Counted from the stretch's first letter, positions 41,893 through 50,328 are shown. The stretch is 64,000 nucleotides of DNA from Rhizobium leguminosarum (GCF_004123835.1 NZ_MZMU01000010.1:62001-126000), one strand, 5' to 3'. The notes: generated from the letters alone by a model not told the origin. A program made the numbers and translations.

Positions 41893-42827
41893 GCGTCGAC
41901 CGTGGATCAATCGGCGGCCTCACCTCGATCCTGACGCCGCTCCCGCTGCCGCCGGCACGCTGGACAAGGGCGGCACCCTATCTCTTCATGGCGCCCTTGC
42001 TGTTTCTGCTGGCCGCCTTCACGATCCTGCCCGGCTTCTTGACCATCGGCCTTGCCTTCTTCAACATCGATATTCTGGCCGGCACGCACCGTTTCGTCGG
42101 CCTTGCCAATTTCAGCGCCGCGATCGGCCGCGGCGAGATATCGAACAGTATCGGCGTTACCTTTCTCTATGTCGCAATGACGGTGCCGACGTCGTTGATC
42201 CTCGGCCTGCTGGTGGCGCTTGCGATCGACGCACTATCGCACGGTGCCGCCTTCTGGCGGGCCGTCTATTTCCTGCCTGTTGCGGCAACCCTGGTTGCCA
42301 TGTCCGTGGTTTGGCGATGGATGTTCCTGGCGCGCAAGGGGGTCGTCGATCTGACGATCGGCCATTGGCTCGGCCTCAGCGACTGGCTGAACTCGCCGAC
42401 GCTCGCTTTGCCGGCCGTCGCCGTCGTCGGCAACTGGCAGCAGATCGGCTTCGTGGCGATCATTTATCTTGCCGGTATTGCCACCGTCCCAAAACATGTG
42501 GCCGAGGCGGCAAGGGTCGATGGCGCCGGCGTATGGGGTCGCTTCTGGCACGTGACCTGGCCGGCGCTCGGCCCGACAACGATCTTCGCCACCGTCGTTA
42601 GCAGCACCAACGCGCTTCGCGTGTTCGATACGATCGCGACCATGACCGGTGGCGGCCCGTCGAAACGGACCGAGACGCTGGCTTACCTGATGTGGCAACG
42701 CGGCATCTATTTCTTCGACATTGGCGGCGGCGCGGTGGTGGCGCTAATCCTTCTGGCGCTCGCCCTTGTCGCCGCCGTCATTCAGATGTGGGCAACGTCG
42801 ACACTCGAAGCGGCAGGGCGGCGATGA
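41889..42827 (+). CDS. Sugar-type ABC permease, MalF/UgpA-like
   Basis: A 312-residue CUT1 permease. ATG 41889 overlaps the hydrolase stop; the longer frame starts inside that gene. The first helix is APYLFMAPLLFLLAAFTILP. Then come HRFVGLANFSAAIGRGEISN and the EAA loop HVAEAARVDGAGVWGRFWHV. FDTIATMTGGGPSKRTETLA is the usual Ugp/Mal-type periplasmic block. It is coupled by overlap to the next permease gene. Confidence 0.92.
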   Translation: MSVDRGSIGGLTSILTPLPLPPARWTRAAPYLFMAPLLFLLAAFTILPGFLTIGLAFFNIDILAGTHRFVGLANFSAAIGRGEISNSIGVTFLYVAMTVPTSLILGLLVALAIDALSHGAAFWRAVYFLPVAATLVAMSVVWRWMFLARKGVVDLTIGHWLGLSDWLNSPTLALPAVAVVGNWQQIGFVAIIYLAGIATVPKHVAEAARVDGAGVWGRFWHVTWPALGPTTIFATVVSSTNALRVFDTIATMTGGGPSKRTETLAYLMWQRGIYFFDIGGGAVVALILLALALVAAVIQMWATSTLEAAGRR

Positions 42828-43663
42828 TGACGGATCGCTCCAGCGCGCTGACACGCCAGATCAGCCTTCATACTGTGCTGGCGATCGGCGCTGTCTTCAT
42901 GCTTCTGCCTTTCTGGCTGATGCTCCGGACGTCGCTGATGCCTGCGGACGAGATCTTCTCGGGAAATATGCTCGGTCTCGGCCCAATTACGCTCGACAAT
43001 TACCGTCGGGTCTTCACCGAAGTGCCGATTGCCCGCTACTACTTCAACGGCATTCTCGTCGTCGTTGCCATCTTCATCGGACAGCTCGTCATCTGCATCC
43101 CGGCAGCCTATGCGCTGGCGCGGCTGCATTTCCACGGGCAGACGGCAGGCCTGTGGCTTGTTCTCGGCGCCATGCTCATTCCTTACCAAGTCACCGCCAT
43201 CCCGGTGTTCGTGCTTCTTTCGGAACTCGGGCTGATCAACAGCCTCGGGGCGCTGATCCTGCCTTTTGTCGGCTCCGCCTTCAGCGTCTTCCTGCTGCGC
43301 CAGTTCTTCCTGTCGATCCCGGCCTCCGTCTTCGAGTCGGCGCGATTGGACGGGGCCTCGCCGGCCCGCATCCTGTTTGCGATCGTGCTGCCGATGGCCC
43401 GGCCGGCGATCGCCACGTTCGGCGTCTTCAGTTTCGTGTCGCACTGGAACGACTATTTCTGGCCGTCCTTCGTGCTGCGCAGCGATGCCGCCGCCACCGT
43501 TCCCTTCGGCATCGTGCAGTTCCTCAACCAGGACCTCGGCGCGGAATACGGGCCGCAGATGGCGGCCGCGACGCTGACGGTCGTTCCACTTTTGATCGGA
43601 TTCTTGCTTGCCCAGAAACAGTTCGTCGCCGGGATGGCGATGTCTTCGGGCCAGGTCGACTGA
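42824..43663 (+). CDS. Sugar-type ABC permease, MalG/UgpE-like
   Basis: A 279-residue CUT1 permease. The ATGATG at 42824 overlaps the MalF-type stop. Helix one is TVLAIGAVFMLLPFWLMLRT. The EAA loop is SVFESARLDGASPARILFAI, and the C-terminus LAQKQFVAGMAMSSGQVD is the normal ending. Together with the MalF-type subunit it forms the channel of the second CUT1 importer in the window, this time with its own ATPase downstream. Confidence 0.92.
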   Translation: MMTDRSSALTRQISLHTVLAIGAVFMLLPFWLMLRTSLMPADEIFSGNMLGLGPITLDNYRRVFTEVPIARYYFNGILVVVAIFIGQLVICIPAAYALARLHFHGQTAGLWLVLGAMLIPYQVTAIPVFVLLSELGLINSLGALILPFVGSAFSVFLLRQFFLSIPASVFESARLDGASPARILFAIVLPMARPAIATFGVFSFVSHWNDYFWPSFVLRSDAAATVPFGIVQFLNQDLGAEYGPQMAAATLTVVPLLIGFLLAQKQFVAGMAMSSGQVD

Positions 43664-43689
43664 GATTCAACAGCCCTTCGGAGGTAAAG

Positions 43690-44970
43690 ATGAAAAGCAG
43701 TTCCACGACGTCCCGTTTCGCGGTCAAGGCTGCGATATTCTCCTGTGCCGTCGCGCTTGCAGCGCCCGCAACCGCGCTCGCGCAAACCGAAGTGCGCATC
43801 GTCTCGGGCCAGGCCAGCCAGAACGGCAATGTGCTCAAGGACATCTTCAGCGGTTTTGCCGAGAAGAACGGTGATGTGAAGGTGAATTTCGAGCTCGACA
43901 ACCGCTCCGACCTCGATACGACACAGAAGGTGCTTGCCGATATCGTCGCGGGTACTGCGCCGGATGCGGTCAGGGTCACTGGTGCCGTCTTGCGCGCCTA
44001 TGTCGATTCAGGCCGTGCGCAGCCGCTGGACAACTGCCTGGCATCAGCGCCTGAACTTGCCGCGCAGCTCGACAGCGGTCTGCTGGAAGGCTTCAAGGTC
44101 AACGGTAAGCTCTACGCCATGCCCTGGTACACGACCTTGCCGGCGCTCTTCATCAATGACGATGCCTTTAAGGCTGCCGGTCTCGATCCGTCGCGGCCGC
44201 CGCAGACATGGTCCGAGGTCGAGTCGGCTGCCGCAAAGCTCACCGACAAGTCCGCCAATAAATTCGGCGTCCTCATGTACATGCCGAACGACTATCTTTT
44301 CGAGGCGCAGCTGCGCTCCGCCGGCGGGCAGATCGTCGATGCCGGCGGCAAGCCTGCTGTTTCGAGCCCCGAGAGCATCGCTGTGATGCAGTTCATGCGC
44401 GGCCTCGTCGAAAAGGGATACATGCCGGCGATTGCTCCGAGTTCCTTCTGGGGACAGTTCGCAGCCCTCTTCCAGGCCGGCGATGTCGGCATGCTGCTGA
44501 TCTCCTCGTCGTCCTTCCCAGCGCTGACTGGCAAGGTGAATTTTCACGTCAGTCTCGCGCCTATGCCGATCAAGGATGGCGGCACGCGCGTCGTGACGGC
44601 CTCGAGCAACGGCTTCGTGATGCTGGCGACCGATCCTGAAAAGCAGGCCGCGACCTGCAAGGCGTTGCTGTCGCTGATCACACCGGAGAATGTGGCAAAG
44701 ACCGTGATGGCGACTGCGTCGTCGCCGCATAACCGCACCGCTGCGGAAAAGGCCGATCTGCTTGGTGACTATTATGCCAAGAACCCGACGCTCGCCTCGA
44801 TCAATACGCAGCCGAGCGTCGCCTGGTATTCGCTGCCCGGCAAGAACAACAGCGAGTTCCAGACTGCTTTCGGCGACATCCAGTATGAAATCCTGACCGG
44901 CACCGTCACGGCGAGCGAAGGGCTTCAGAAACTTGCAACGACGATGGCCGGATTGCTTTCGAGCCAATAG
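43690..44970 (+). CDS. Extracellular solute-binding protein, family 1
   Basis: A 426-residue periplasmic receptor with signal peptide MKSSSTTSRFAVKAAIFSCA then VALAAPATALAQ. ATG 43690 has GGAGGTAA ahead. The mature part shows TEVRIVSGQASQNGNVLKDI, LPALFINDDAFKAAGLDPSR and SSSSFPALTGKVNFHVSLAP. The closest general similarity is to Ugp-type receptors. Two cysteines (in DNCLASAPEL and AATCKALLSL) may form a disulfide. It is the only complete receptor gene in the window that lacks a hairpin behind it: the ATPase gene begins five bases later. Confidence 0.9.
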   Translation: MKSSSTTSRFAVKAAIFSCAVALAAPATALAQTEVRIVSGQASQNGNVLKDIFSGFAEKNGDVKVNFELDNRSDLDTTQKVLADIVAGTAPDAVRVTGAVLRAYVDSGRAQPLDNCLASAPELAAQLDSGLLEGFKVNGKLYAMPWYTTLPALFINDDAFKAAGLDPSRPPQTWSEVESAAAKLTDKSANKFGVLMYMPNDYLFEAQLRSAGGQIVDAGGKPAVSSPESIAVMQFMRGLVEKGYMPAIAPSSFWGQFAALFQAGDVGMLLISSSSFPALTGKVNFHVSLAPMPIKDGGTRVVTASSNGFVMLATDPEKQAATCKALLSLITPENVAKTVMATASSPHNRTAAEKADLLGDYYAKNPTLASINTQPSVAWYSLPGKNNSEFQTAFGDIQYEILTGTVTASEGLQKLATTMAGLLSSQ

Positions 44971-44975
44971 GACAG

Positions 44976-46094
44976 ATGATGCAGCATGTTCGCTTTTCGG
45001 CCGGCGGCGGTTTTGCGCCGCCGACCATCTTCGTCGACAAGGTTTCGAAGACCTATGCGGGGGCGGCGCGGCCGGTGCTCGACGGCCTGACCGTTTCCTG
45101 CCCGGCCGGCAGGATCACCGTCATCGTCGGCCCGTCCGGTTGCGGCAAGACCACGCTGCTCAGATGCCTGTGCGGTTTGGAGCCGATCGGCAGCGGCGCC
45201 ATTCGCTTCGGCGATGCCGATGTCAGCAATGTCGATGCCCAGAAACGCGGCGTTGCCATGGTCTTTCAGAATTATGCGCTCTATCCGAGCAAGACCGTCG
45301 CCGAAAATATCGCATTCCCGCTCAGAATGGCCGCTGTTCCAAAGGCGGAGCGCCTGCGCCGCGTCGAGGCCGCCGCCCGGCTGGTACGGATCGAAGGCCT
45401 TCTCGATCGTGTGCCGGCTCAGCTTTCCGGCGGGCAGCGCCAGCGCGTCGGCATCGCCCGGGCGATCGTGCGTGGTCCGCGGGTGCTGTTGATGGACGAG
45501 CCGCTCTCCAACCTCGACACGAAGCTGCGCGCCGAAATGCGCACCGAGCTTGCCCTTCTGCAGCAGCAGATCGGCGCGACCACTGTTTACGTCACGCATG
45601 ATCAGACCGAAGCGCTGGCGCTTGCCGATCATCTTATCATCCTTCGCGAGGGGGCGGTGGAGCAGCAAGGTGCGCCTGGCGATATCTTCCGCCGCCCGGC
45701 ATCGATCTTCGTTGCCGATTTTCTCGGCTCGATGAACCTGATTGTGGCGGAAGGGGCGGGTGCAAGCCTGCACTTCGGCGACGGTGGGGAGATGCGGCTG
45801 CCCGCGGGTCGTGAGATCGCCACAGGCGAACGGCTGATCCTCGGCTTCCGTGCCGAAGACATGCGGATCGCTCCGCCCGATCCTCGATCGCTCTGCCTGA
45901 CCGCGGATGTCGTCAGGAGCGAGTTGCTTGGGACCGACAGCCTCGTTCATCTCTTGGCGGCCAATCAGGCGCTGCGGGCTCGTCTCGCCGTACCGGTGCC
46001 CGCCGGCAAGCGGCTGACGCTCACGGTCGATGCGGAGCATCTCCACTTTTTCTCGGCGAGCGGACAGCGTATGGGCGGGGCAGGGGATCCATGA
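44976..46094 (+). CDS. Sugar-type ABC ATPase, MalK/UgpC-like
   Basis: A 372-residue ATPase. Walker A GPSGCGKTT, signature LSGGQRQRVGIARAI and Walker B VLLMDEPLSNLD are intact, and YVTHDQTEALALADH holds the switch histidine. From about residue 240 follows a regulatory OB-type (TOBE) domain typical of MalK/UgpC. As the only CUT1 ATPase here, it may also drive the ATPase-less importer at 31.6-34.8 kb. Its stop overlaps the HAD gene by four bases. Confidence 0.93.
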   Translation: MMQHVRFSAGGGFAPPTIFVDKVSKTYAGAARPVLDGLTVSCPAGRITVIVGPSGCGKTTLLRCLCGLEPIGSGAIRFGDADVSNVDAQKRGVAMVFQNYALYPSKTVAENIAFPLRMAAVPKAERLRRVEAAARLVRIEGLLDRVPAQLSGGQRQRVGIARAIVRGPRVLLMDEPLSNLDTKLRAEMRTELALLQQQIGATTVYVTHDQTEALALADHLIILREGAVEQQGAPGDIFRRPASIFVADFLGSMNLIVAEGAGASLHFGDGGEMRLPAGREIATGERLILGFRAEDMRIAPPDPRSLCLTADVVRSELLGTDSLVHLLAANQALRARLAVPVPAGKRLTLTVDAEHLHFFSASGQRMGGAGDP

Positions 46095-46756
46095 GGCATT
46101 ATCGCCATGTCGTCTGGGATTGGAACGGCACTCTGCTCGACGACTTCGAGATCACCGCACGGATCACCATCGAAGCGCTCGCCGAACTCGGTGCTCCCGA
46201 TGTCACGATCGAAGAGGTGCGTCATCACTATTGCCGACCTCTTTCCCGTTATTTTTCAACGCTGCTCGGTCGTGAGGCGACAGCCGCCGACCTGCATCAT
46301 CTCGGCTCGCGCTATGATCATCGCTACGGCGCCCTGATGCACCAACTGCCGCTGGCGGCAGACGCCGTCGCCGCACTCGAAATCGTTGCCGGCGCAGCCT
46401 CACAGTCGCTGCTTTCGATGGCGCCGCAGGAACAGTTGAACAGGCTCGTCGATAACCACGGCCTTCGCCCGCGATTCACGCTGATCGAAGGTTTTACCGG
46501 CATCGGCCATCCGACGAAACATGAAAGCCTCGGCCGGCACTGCCGGACGCTCCGGCTGGAGCGCCATGATACCTGTCTGATCGGAGACACGATCGATGAC
46601 TACGAGGCCGCCAGATCGCTTGGGTTCGCCGTGATCCTCGTTGCTACCGGCATGCAGTCGCGCGCCCGCCTCGAAAGCACCGGCGCGCCTGTCGTTAACA
46701 GCCTGCGCGAAGCGGCCGCCTTGTTCCTTTCATCCCGCGACACCACGAAATCCTGA
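46091..46756 (+). CDS. HAD-family phosphatase, phosphoglycolate-phosphatase-like
   Basis: A 221-residue haloacid-dehalogenase hydrolase. Motif I is VWDWNGTLLDD (nucleophile Asp10, acid Asp12 replaced by Asn12 in the D-x-N form). Motif II is the segment SQSLLSMAPQEQL, motif III Lys falls near GHPTKHESL, and motif IV is TCLIGDTIDDYEAA. An alpha-helical cap of the C1 type lies at about residues 18-85. The D-W-N-G-T variant at motif I is found in some members, but the missing second aspartate is worth noting because it usually protonates the leaving group. It is coupled to malK by overlap. Confidence 0.85.
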   Translation: MRHYRHVVWDWNGTLLDDFEITARITIEALAELGAPDVTIEEVRHHYCRPLSRYFSTLLGREATAADLHHLGSRYDHRYGALMHQLPLAADAVAALEIVAGAASQSLLSMAPQEQLNRLVDNHGLRPRFTLIEGFTGIGHPTKHESLGRHCRTLRLERHDTCLIGDTIDDYEAARSLGFAVILVATGMQSRARLESTGAPVVNSLREAAALFLSSRDTTKS

Positions 46757-46774
46757 CAGGCAAGGAGAGAAACC

Positions 46775-47428
46775 ATGGATCTCACAGGTTTGACCGACCA
46801 TCTCGAAAAGGCGTTCGCAAGGCTCGCCGGCGATGACGACGCCAGCCACGACATCCACCATATCAGGCGCGTCAAGTCGGTGGCGCTTGAGATTGCGGAT
46901 ATGGAAGGGCAGGCGGACCGTAGCGTTCTCTTGGCGGCCGCCTACCTGCACGATCTCGTCAACCTGCCGAAGAATTCACCTGACAGAGCGAAGGCCTCGA
47001 CACTCTCGGCTGATGCCGCCGTGCCGGTTCTGCAGGAATTGGGTTTCGAGGAAGAGAGAATCGAAGCCGTACGCCATGCGATCATCGCCCATAGTTTCTC
47101 CGCCAATGTTGCGCCGACGACGGTCGAAGCGAAGATCCTTCAGGATGCGGACCGCATCGATGCGCTCGGCGCCATCGGCATGGCGCGCACATTCCTCATC
47201 GCCGGCAAGATCGGAACCACGCTTTTCGACGGCGCCGATCCGTTTGCCACTGAGCGTCCGCTCGACGACCGCCGCTTTGCGATCGACCATTTCGCCGTCA
47301 AGCTGCTCAAGCTGCCGGAAACCATGCAGACGGCATCCGGCCGGGCGATTGCTGAAAGACGGACGGAGACGATCCGCAACTTCTTGAAGGCGCTCGGCGA
47401 AGAGTTGCAGCAACCCTGCAATTGGTGA
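46775..47428 (+). CDS. HD-domain phosphohydrolase (YedJ-like), paralogue 2
   Basis: A 217-residue HD-superfamily hydrolase. Metal ligands appear at SHDIHHIRRVKSVALE, AAAYLHDLVNLPKNS, HAIIAHSFSANVAPT and KILQDADRIDALGAIG. It has the same plan as the HD protein at 38041-38691, and both carry 'DDR-F-IDHF' followed by a Lys/Arg-rich C-terminal helix. AAGGAGAG precedes the ATG at good distance. It is 18 bases from the HAD gene and closes the importer operon. Likely role: hydrolysis of a phosphorylated or pyrophosphorylated intermediate. Confidence 0.85.
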   Translation: MDLTGLTDHLEKAFARLAGDDDASHDIHHIRRVKSVALEIADMEGQADRSVLLAAAYLHDLVNLPKNSPDRAKASTLSADAAVPVLQELGFEEERIEAVRHAIIAHSFSANVAPTTVEAKILQDADRIDALGAIGMARTFLIAGKIGTTLFDGADPFATERPLDDRRFAIDHFAVKLLKLPETMQTASGRAIAERRTETIRNFLKALGEELQQPCNW

Positions 47429-47806
47429 CCGCGCGGCATTGAAAAGATGCGTCGCGCCAGTTGCGTCTGGAAGTAGAGGAGTTTCATCCTCCGGTTGTAA
47501 AAGTGGCGTAATCTATCTTATGGAACCGGAATATATTTAGCACGCGTTTATGCATGGACAGCACACTTCTGCTCAGTCGCTTCATGCTGTTTCTCGTGGC
47601 GACCCTCCGGGCGACCCTAGTCCTCTCAGATTTGCAGGCTCGTTCGCGCTGCTCGCAATCTCGTTTCATTTGGAACCTCCGGTGGGCGTCCGACAATCAA
47701 AATTGCGATAAAAGTTCGAGGCGCTTGCCTCGTTGAAGAGATTCACCGCGAGAAGTCGGAACTGTTTTGCTGGGCGCTCGTTAAAAAACGCGGCGGGGAA
47801 ACAGAG
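47429..47806 (+). other. 378-base intergenic region with stress promoter
   Basis: No credible gene is seen; a 60-codon frame at 47554 has no ribosome site. Near the left end an imperfect GC-rich hairpin (47430-47457) could end the importer transcript. A GGAAC-N18-CGTT sequence near 47522 resembles a stress promoter but has a spacer that is too long. The functional promoter is probably the one at 47758-47782. Confidence 0.5.
47758..47782 (+). promoter_or_regulatory. EcfG/RpoE2-type general stress promoter
   Basis: GGAAC (47758-47762), 16 bases, then CGTT (47779-47782) matches the alphaproteobacterial general-stress sigma factor consensus GGAAC-N16/17-CGTT. It lies 24 bases ahead of the DUF1206 start codon. 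Confidence 0.78.
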
Positions 47807-48618
47807 ATGACCAGGTCGAAATTAGAATGGCTTGCGCGGGCCGGATATAGCGCTCGAGGTATTGTGTTTTTGCTCGTTGCTGCGCTGGCGGTATTTTCGA
47901 GCTTCGGCGGCGGAAAGGCCGATACCAAATCAGCGCTCGACGCTGTCTTGGAACAGCCATTGGGCCGGGTGTGGCTGGGCTTGATAGGGCTCGGGCTACT
48001 CGGCTTTGTAGCATGGCGGCTTGCCCAGTCCATCGCAAACGCAGACAACCATGACCACAGTGCGAAAAGCTACGTGATCCGCGCCGCCCTTCTCGGGAGC
48101 GCCGTGACGTACATGGGGTTGGCGATATACGCCTTTCAGGACGCCCTTGGTTTTGGATCAGGTGGCGACGGCGGAGAAAAGGGCTTAGCAGCCTGGGCCA
48201 TGTCGCAGCCGTTTGGTCGATTCCTAGCTGGTGCGATTGGTCTCGGTTTTGTTGTTGGTGGTGCTGTTACCGCGCTGAAAGGTATCACACGGCGATTTGA
48301 GCGATATCTCACGCTCGGTCAAAGCCGACCTCTGTTATTGGTTGCGTCTATGGGCTGGTTTCCCGTGGGGTCGTTTTCGTGATCGTCGGCGTCTTCTTTT
48401 GCTATGCGGCCTTCACCGTCGATTCGGGCCAGGCGGGAAGCATAAGTGATGCCTTGACCTTCGTGAGACAGCTTCCTTTCGGAGCTGTTCTCTACCTCGT
48501 CGTGGCTATCGGCTTGGCTGCGTTCGGGATCTATAACTTGGTCGAGGCACGATATCGAACCGTGTCGACACCAAAACTCTCGCAGGTACGGTCGGAACTG
48601 CCACTATCTCGCAACTGA
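47807..48618 (+). pseudogene. DUF1206 membrane protein, split by a frameshift
   Basis: Two overlapping frames encode 191 and 79 residues, together about 270, the normal size of DUF1206 proteins. These have three repeats, each with two membrane helices. Repeat 1 begins ARAGYSARGIVFLLVAALAV. Repeat 3 would begin GLVSRGVVFVIVGVFFCYAA, but its first part is read in a different frame from the upstream ORF, which ends at TGA 48380-48382 in GWFPVGSFS. A one-base loss near 48335-48352 would explain it. The second frame can start at GTG 48379, so two separate pieces could be made. The cause may be a true mutation, a sequencing error or, less likely, programmed slippage. Confidence 0.8.
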
Positions 48619-48787
48619 GAAGCATTTGAGAAAAGTCATGTCAACTTTGATGTCCATGACGGCTTTGGCTTCGGCGGCGCTGGTGCTCATGCGTCCAACC
48701 CGCGCTTCTGCAGCGAGCGCGTCGCTTTGAATGCCGCTGCCTCGGTTTACGGGTGGTGGGAGTTTTTCATTTAGGGGGAGATCAAAC

Positions 48788-49657
48788 TTGAGTGTCGCGA
48801 CCACGCATGAGGATTTTAATAGAAGCAAATTTTTTGCAGGGATTGCGCGCGGTATTGCTGGAGCATTGCTTTTCGCGCTGCCGATGTTCATGACCATGGA
48901 AATGTGGGAACTCGGCTTCTACATGGACCGCAGCCGCCTGTTTCTCTTGCTGATCGTCAATATTCCCCTCCTCGTTATTCTCTCGGACCGGGTCGGATTT
49001 GAGCGGACGTCGACCTGGCGACAAGCGATCCGTGACGCAAGCATTGCCTACGGCCTTGGGGTTCTGGGCAGTGCACTGATCCTCATCGTCATGGGGGTAC
49101 TGAAATACGACCAATCTCCGCACGAGATTATCGGAATCATCGCCATCCAAGCCATACCTGCCAGCATTGGCGCGATGCTAGGTCGGAGCCAGCTTGGCGG
49201 CCAATCGGATGATGGTGACGATGCCAAGGATGGCGATAGTGATGACCCAGTCCACGAACGGGAAACGAGCTACGCCGGTGAGCTATTCCTGATGGCGGTC
49301 GGCGCCTTGTTCCTCAGCCTTAACGTCGCGCCCACCGAGGAAATGGTCTTGCTTTCGTACAAGATGACGCCGTGGCATGGCCTGATCATGATCGCCGCCT
49401 CGCTGGCAGTCATGCATGGGTTCGTCTACGCCCTTTCTTTTAAGGGGAGCCACGATCTCGCCGAGGGTACGCCGGTCTGGCACGCTTTCGTTCGTTTCAC
49501 CCTGCCGGGCTACGTGATTGCCGGTCTGATCAGTGCCTATTGCCTCTGGACGTTCCACAGAACCGATGACATCGGGTCTACCCAAATCCTGATGGCCGTT
49601 GTCGTTTTGAGCTTTCCCGCTGCCATTGGCGCGGCGGCAGCTCGACTGATCCTGTGA
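48788..49657 (+). CDS. TIGR02587-family integral membrane protein (DUF2391)
   Basis: A 289-residue membrane protein with about seven hydrophobic segments, among them GIAGALLFALPMFMTMEMWE and LFLMAVGALFLSLNVAPTEE. An acidic loop (SDDGDDAKDGDSDD) lies at about residues 133-158. The sequence DRSRLFLLLIVNIPLLVILS and the NVAPTEEMVLLSYKMTPWHG block are characteristic of the TIGR02587 family, whose function is unknown. I chose TTG 48788 because AGGGGGA stands nine bases ahead; ATG 48731 would add 19 residues with no ribosome site. It is followed six bases later by its usual partner. Confidence 0.82.
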   Translation: MSVATTHEDFNRSKFFAGIARGIAGALLFALPMFMTMEMWELGFYMDRSRLFLLLIVNIPLLVILSDRVGFERTSTWRQAIRDASIAYGLGVLGSALILIVMGVLKYDQSPHEIIGIIAIQAIPASIGAMLGRSQLGGQSDDGDDAKDGDSDDPVHERETSYAGELFLMAVGALFLSLNVAPTEEMVLLSYKMTPWHGLIMIAASLAVMHGFVYALSFKGSHDLAEGTPVWHAFVRFTLPGYVIAGLISAYCLWTFHRTDDIGSTQILMAVVVLSFPAAIGAAAARLIL

Positions 49658-49663
49658 GGCACC

Positions 49664-50074
49664 ATGACAAAAACCTCCAACAACAAAAATGTGGAAGCAG
49701 GCGAACCGCATTGGATTGAATGGGCCACGGGCGTCGTCTCGGCCGTAATTGTCCTTGGCGTGATTGCTTGGATCGGCAAGGATGCATTGGTGAACCGTGA
49801 TACTTCGCCGAACCTCGTTGGAGTCGTGTTGCAAACCGAAAAGCGCGGGGGCGGCTTTCAAGTCCTCTTCGAAATCCGAAACGATTCAAGCGCGACCGCG
49901 TCGCAAGTAACCGTCCAGGGCGAGATACGAGAACAAGGTTCGGTGCTTGAAAACGTCGAGACCGTCTTGGACTATGTCCCAGGACACTCGAAAGCCAAAG
50001 GTGGGCTAATATTCCAGCAAGACCCCGCCGGGAAGACTTTGACGGTCAGAGCGTCCTCATTTGATGAGCCATAG
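49664..50074 (+). CDS. TIGR02588-family protein
   Basis: A 136-residue protein with one N-terminal membrane helix (WATGVVSAVIVLGVIAWIG, about residues 20-38). A periplasmic beta-rich domain follows that includes FQVLFEIRNDSSATASQVTV and VLDYVPGHSKAKGGLIFQQD. This is the pattern of TIGR02588, which is found beside TIGR02587 in many bacteria. Six bases separate the two genes. Function unknown; association with the stress-promoted DUF1206 gene just upstream suggests an envelope stress role. Confidence 0.82.
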   Translation: MTKTSNNKNVEAGEPHWIEWATGVVSAVIVLGVIAWIGKDALVNRDTSPNLVGVVLQTEKRGGGFQVLFEIRNDSSATASQVTVQGEIREQGSVLENVETVLDYVPGHSKAKGGLIFQQDPAGKTLTVRASSFDEP

Positions 50075-50230
50075 TCGAGATGCTATGTTTCGACTTTCAT
50101 TTCGCCGCCGGTGATGCCTCCGCTGCTCTTAGATAGCGCTGTTGACGGCAGGTAGCGCGGCTGCACTTCGTTCTCTTGAGCCAACCCATTCAGCGTCGTC
50201 GATTTGCTGCAAAACTAGTCAGTTGGTGAT

Positions 50231-50246
50231 TGCATTTCGCAATGCA
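50231..50246. promoter_or_regulatory. Inverted repeat TGCATT-N4-AATGCA
   Basis: Perfect six-base arms around TCGC, about 50 bases upstream of the TATAAT box of the ribose-type operon. It could be a second regulator site; there is no further support. Confidence 0.35.
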
Positions 50247-50294
50247 GCACACAATTTCGGCATCAAAAAAGCGATTCATACTTTACAAATGCAT

Positions 50295-50328
50295 TATAAT
50301 CTGTGAAGTAGTGCGCAACTTCACAGAT
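50295..50328 (+). promoter_or_regulatory. Promoter -10 box with long palindromic operator
   Basis: A consensus TATAAT (50295-50300) overlaps by two bases a perfect inverted repeat with 11-base arms (ATCTGTGAAGT at 50299-50309, its complement at 50318-50328) and an eight-base spacer. A repressor here would cover the transcription start. The -35 region is weak. The RpiR-type regulator encoded in this operon is the likely ligand. Confidence 0.72.

Noticed and set aside
47522..47549. GGAAC-N18-CGTT as a second general-stress promoter
   Set aside because: The spacer is longer than the 16-17 bases of the consensus, and a 16-base match exists further downstream.
47554..47736. A 60-codon frame in the intergenic region before the DUF1206 gene
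   Set aside because: It has no ribosome site, a poor match to local codon use and no recognisable motif.
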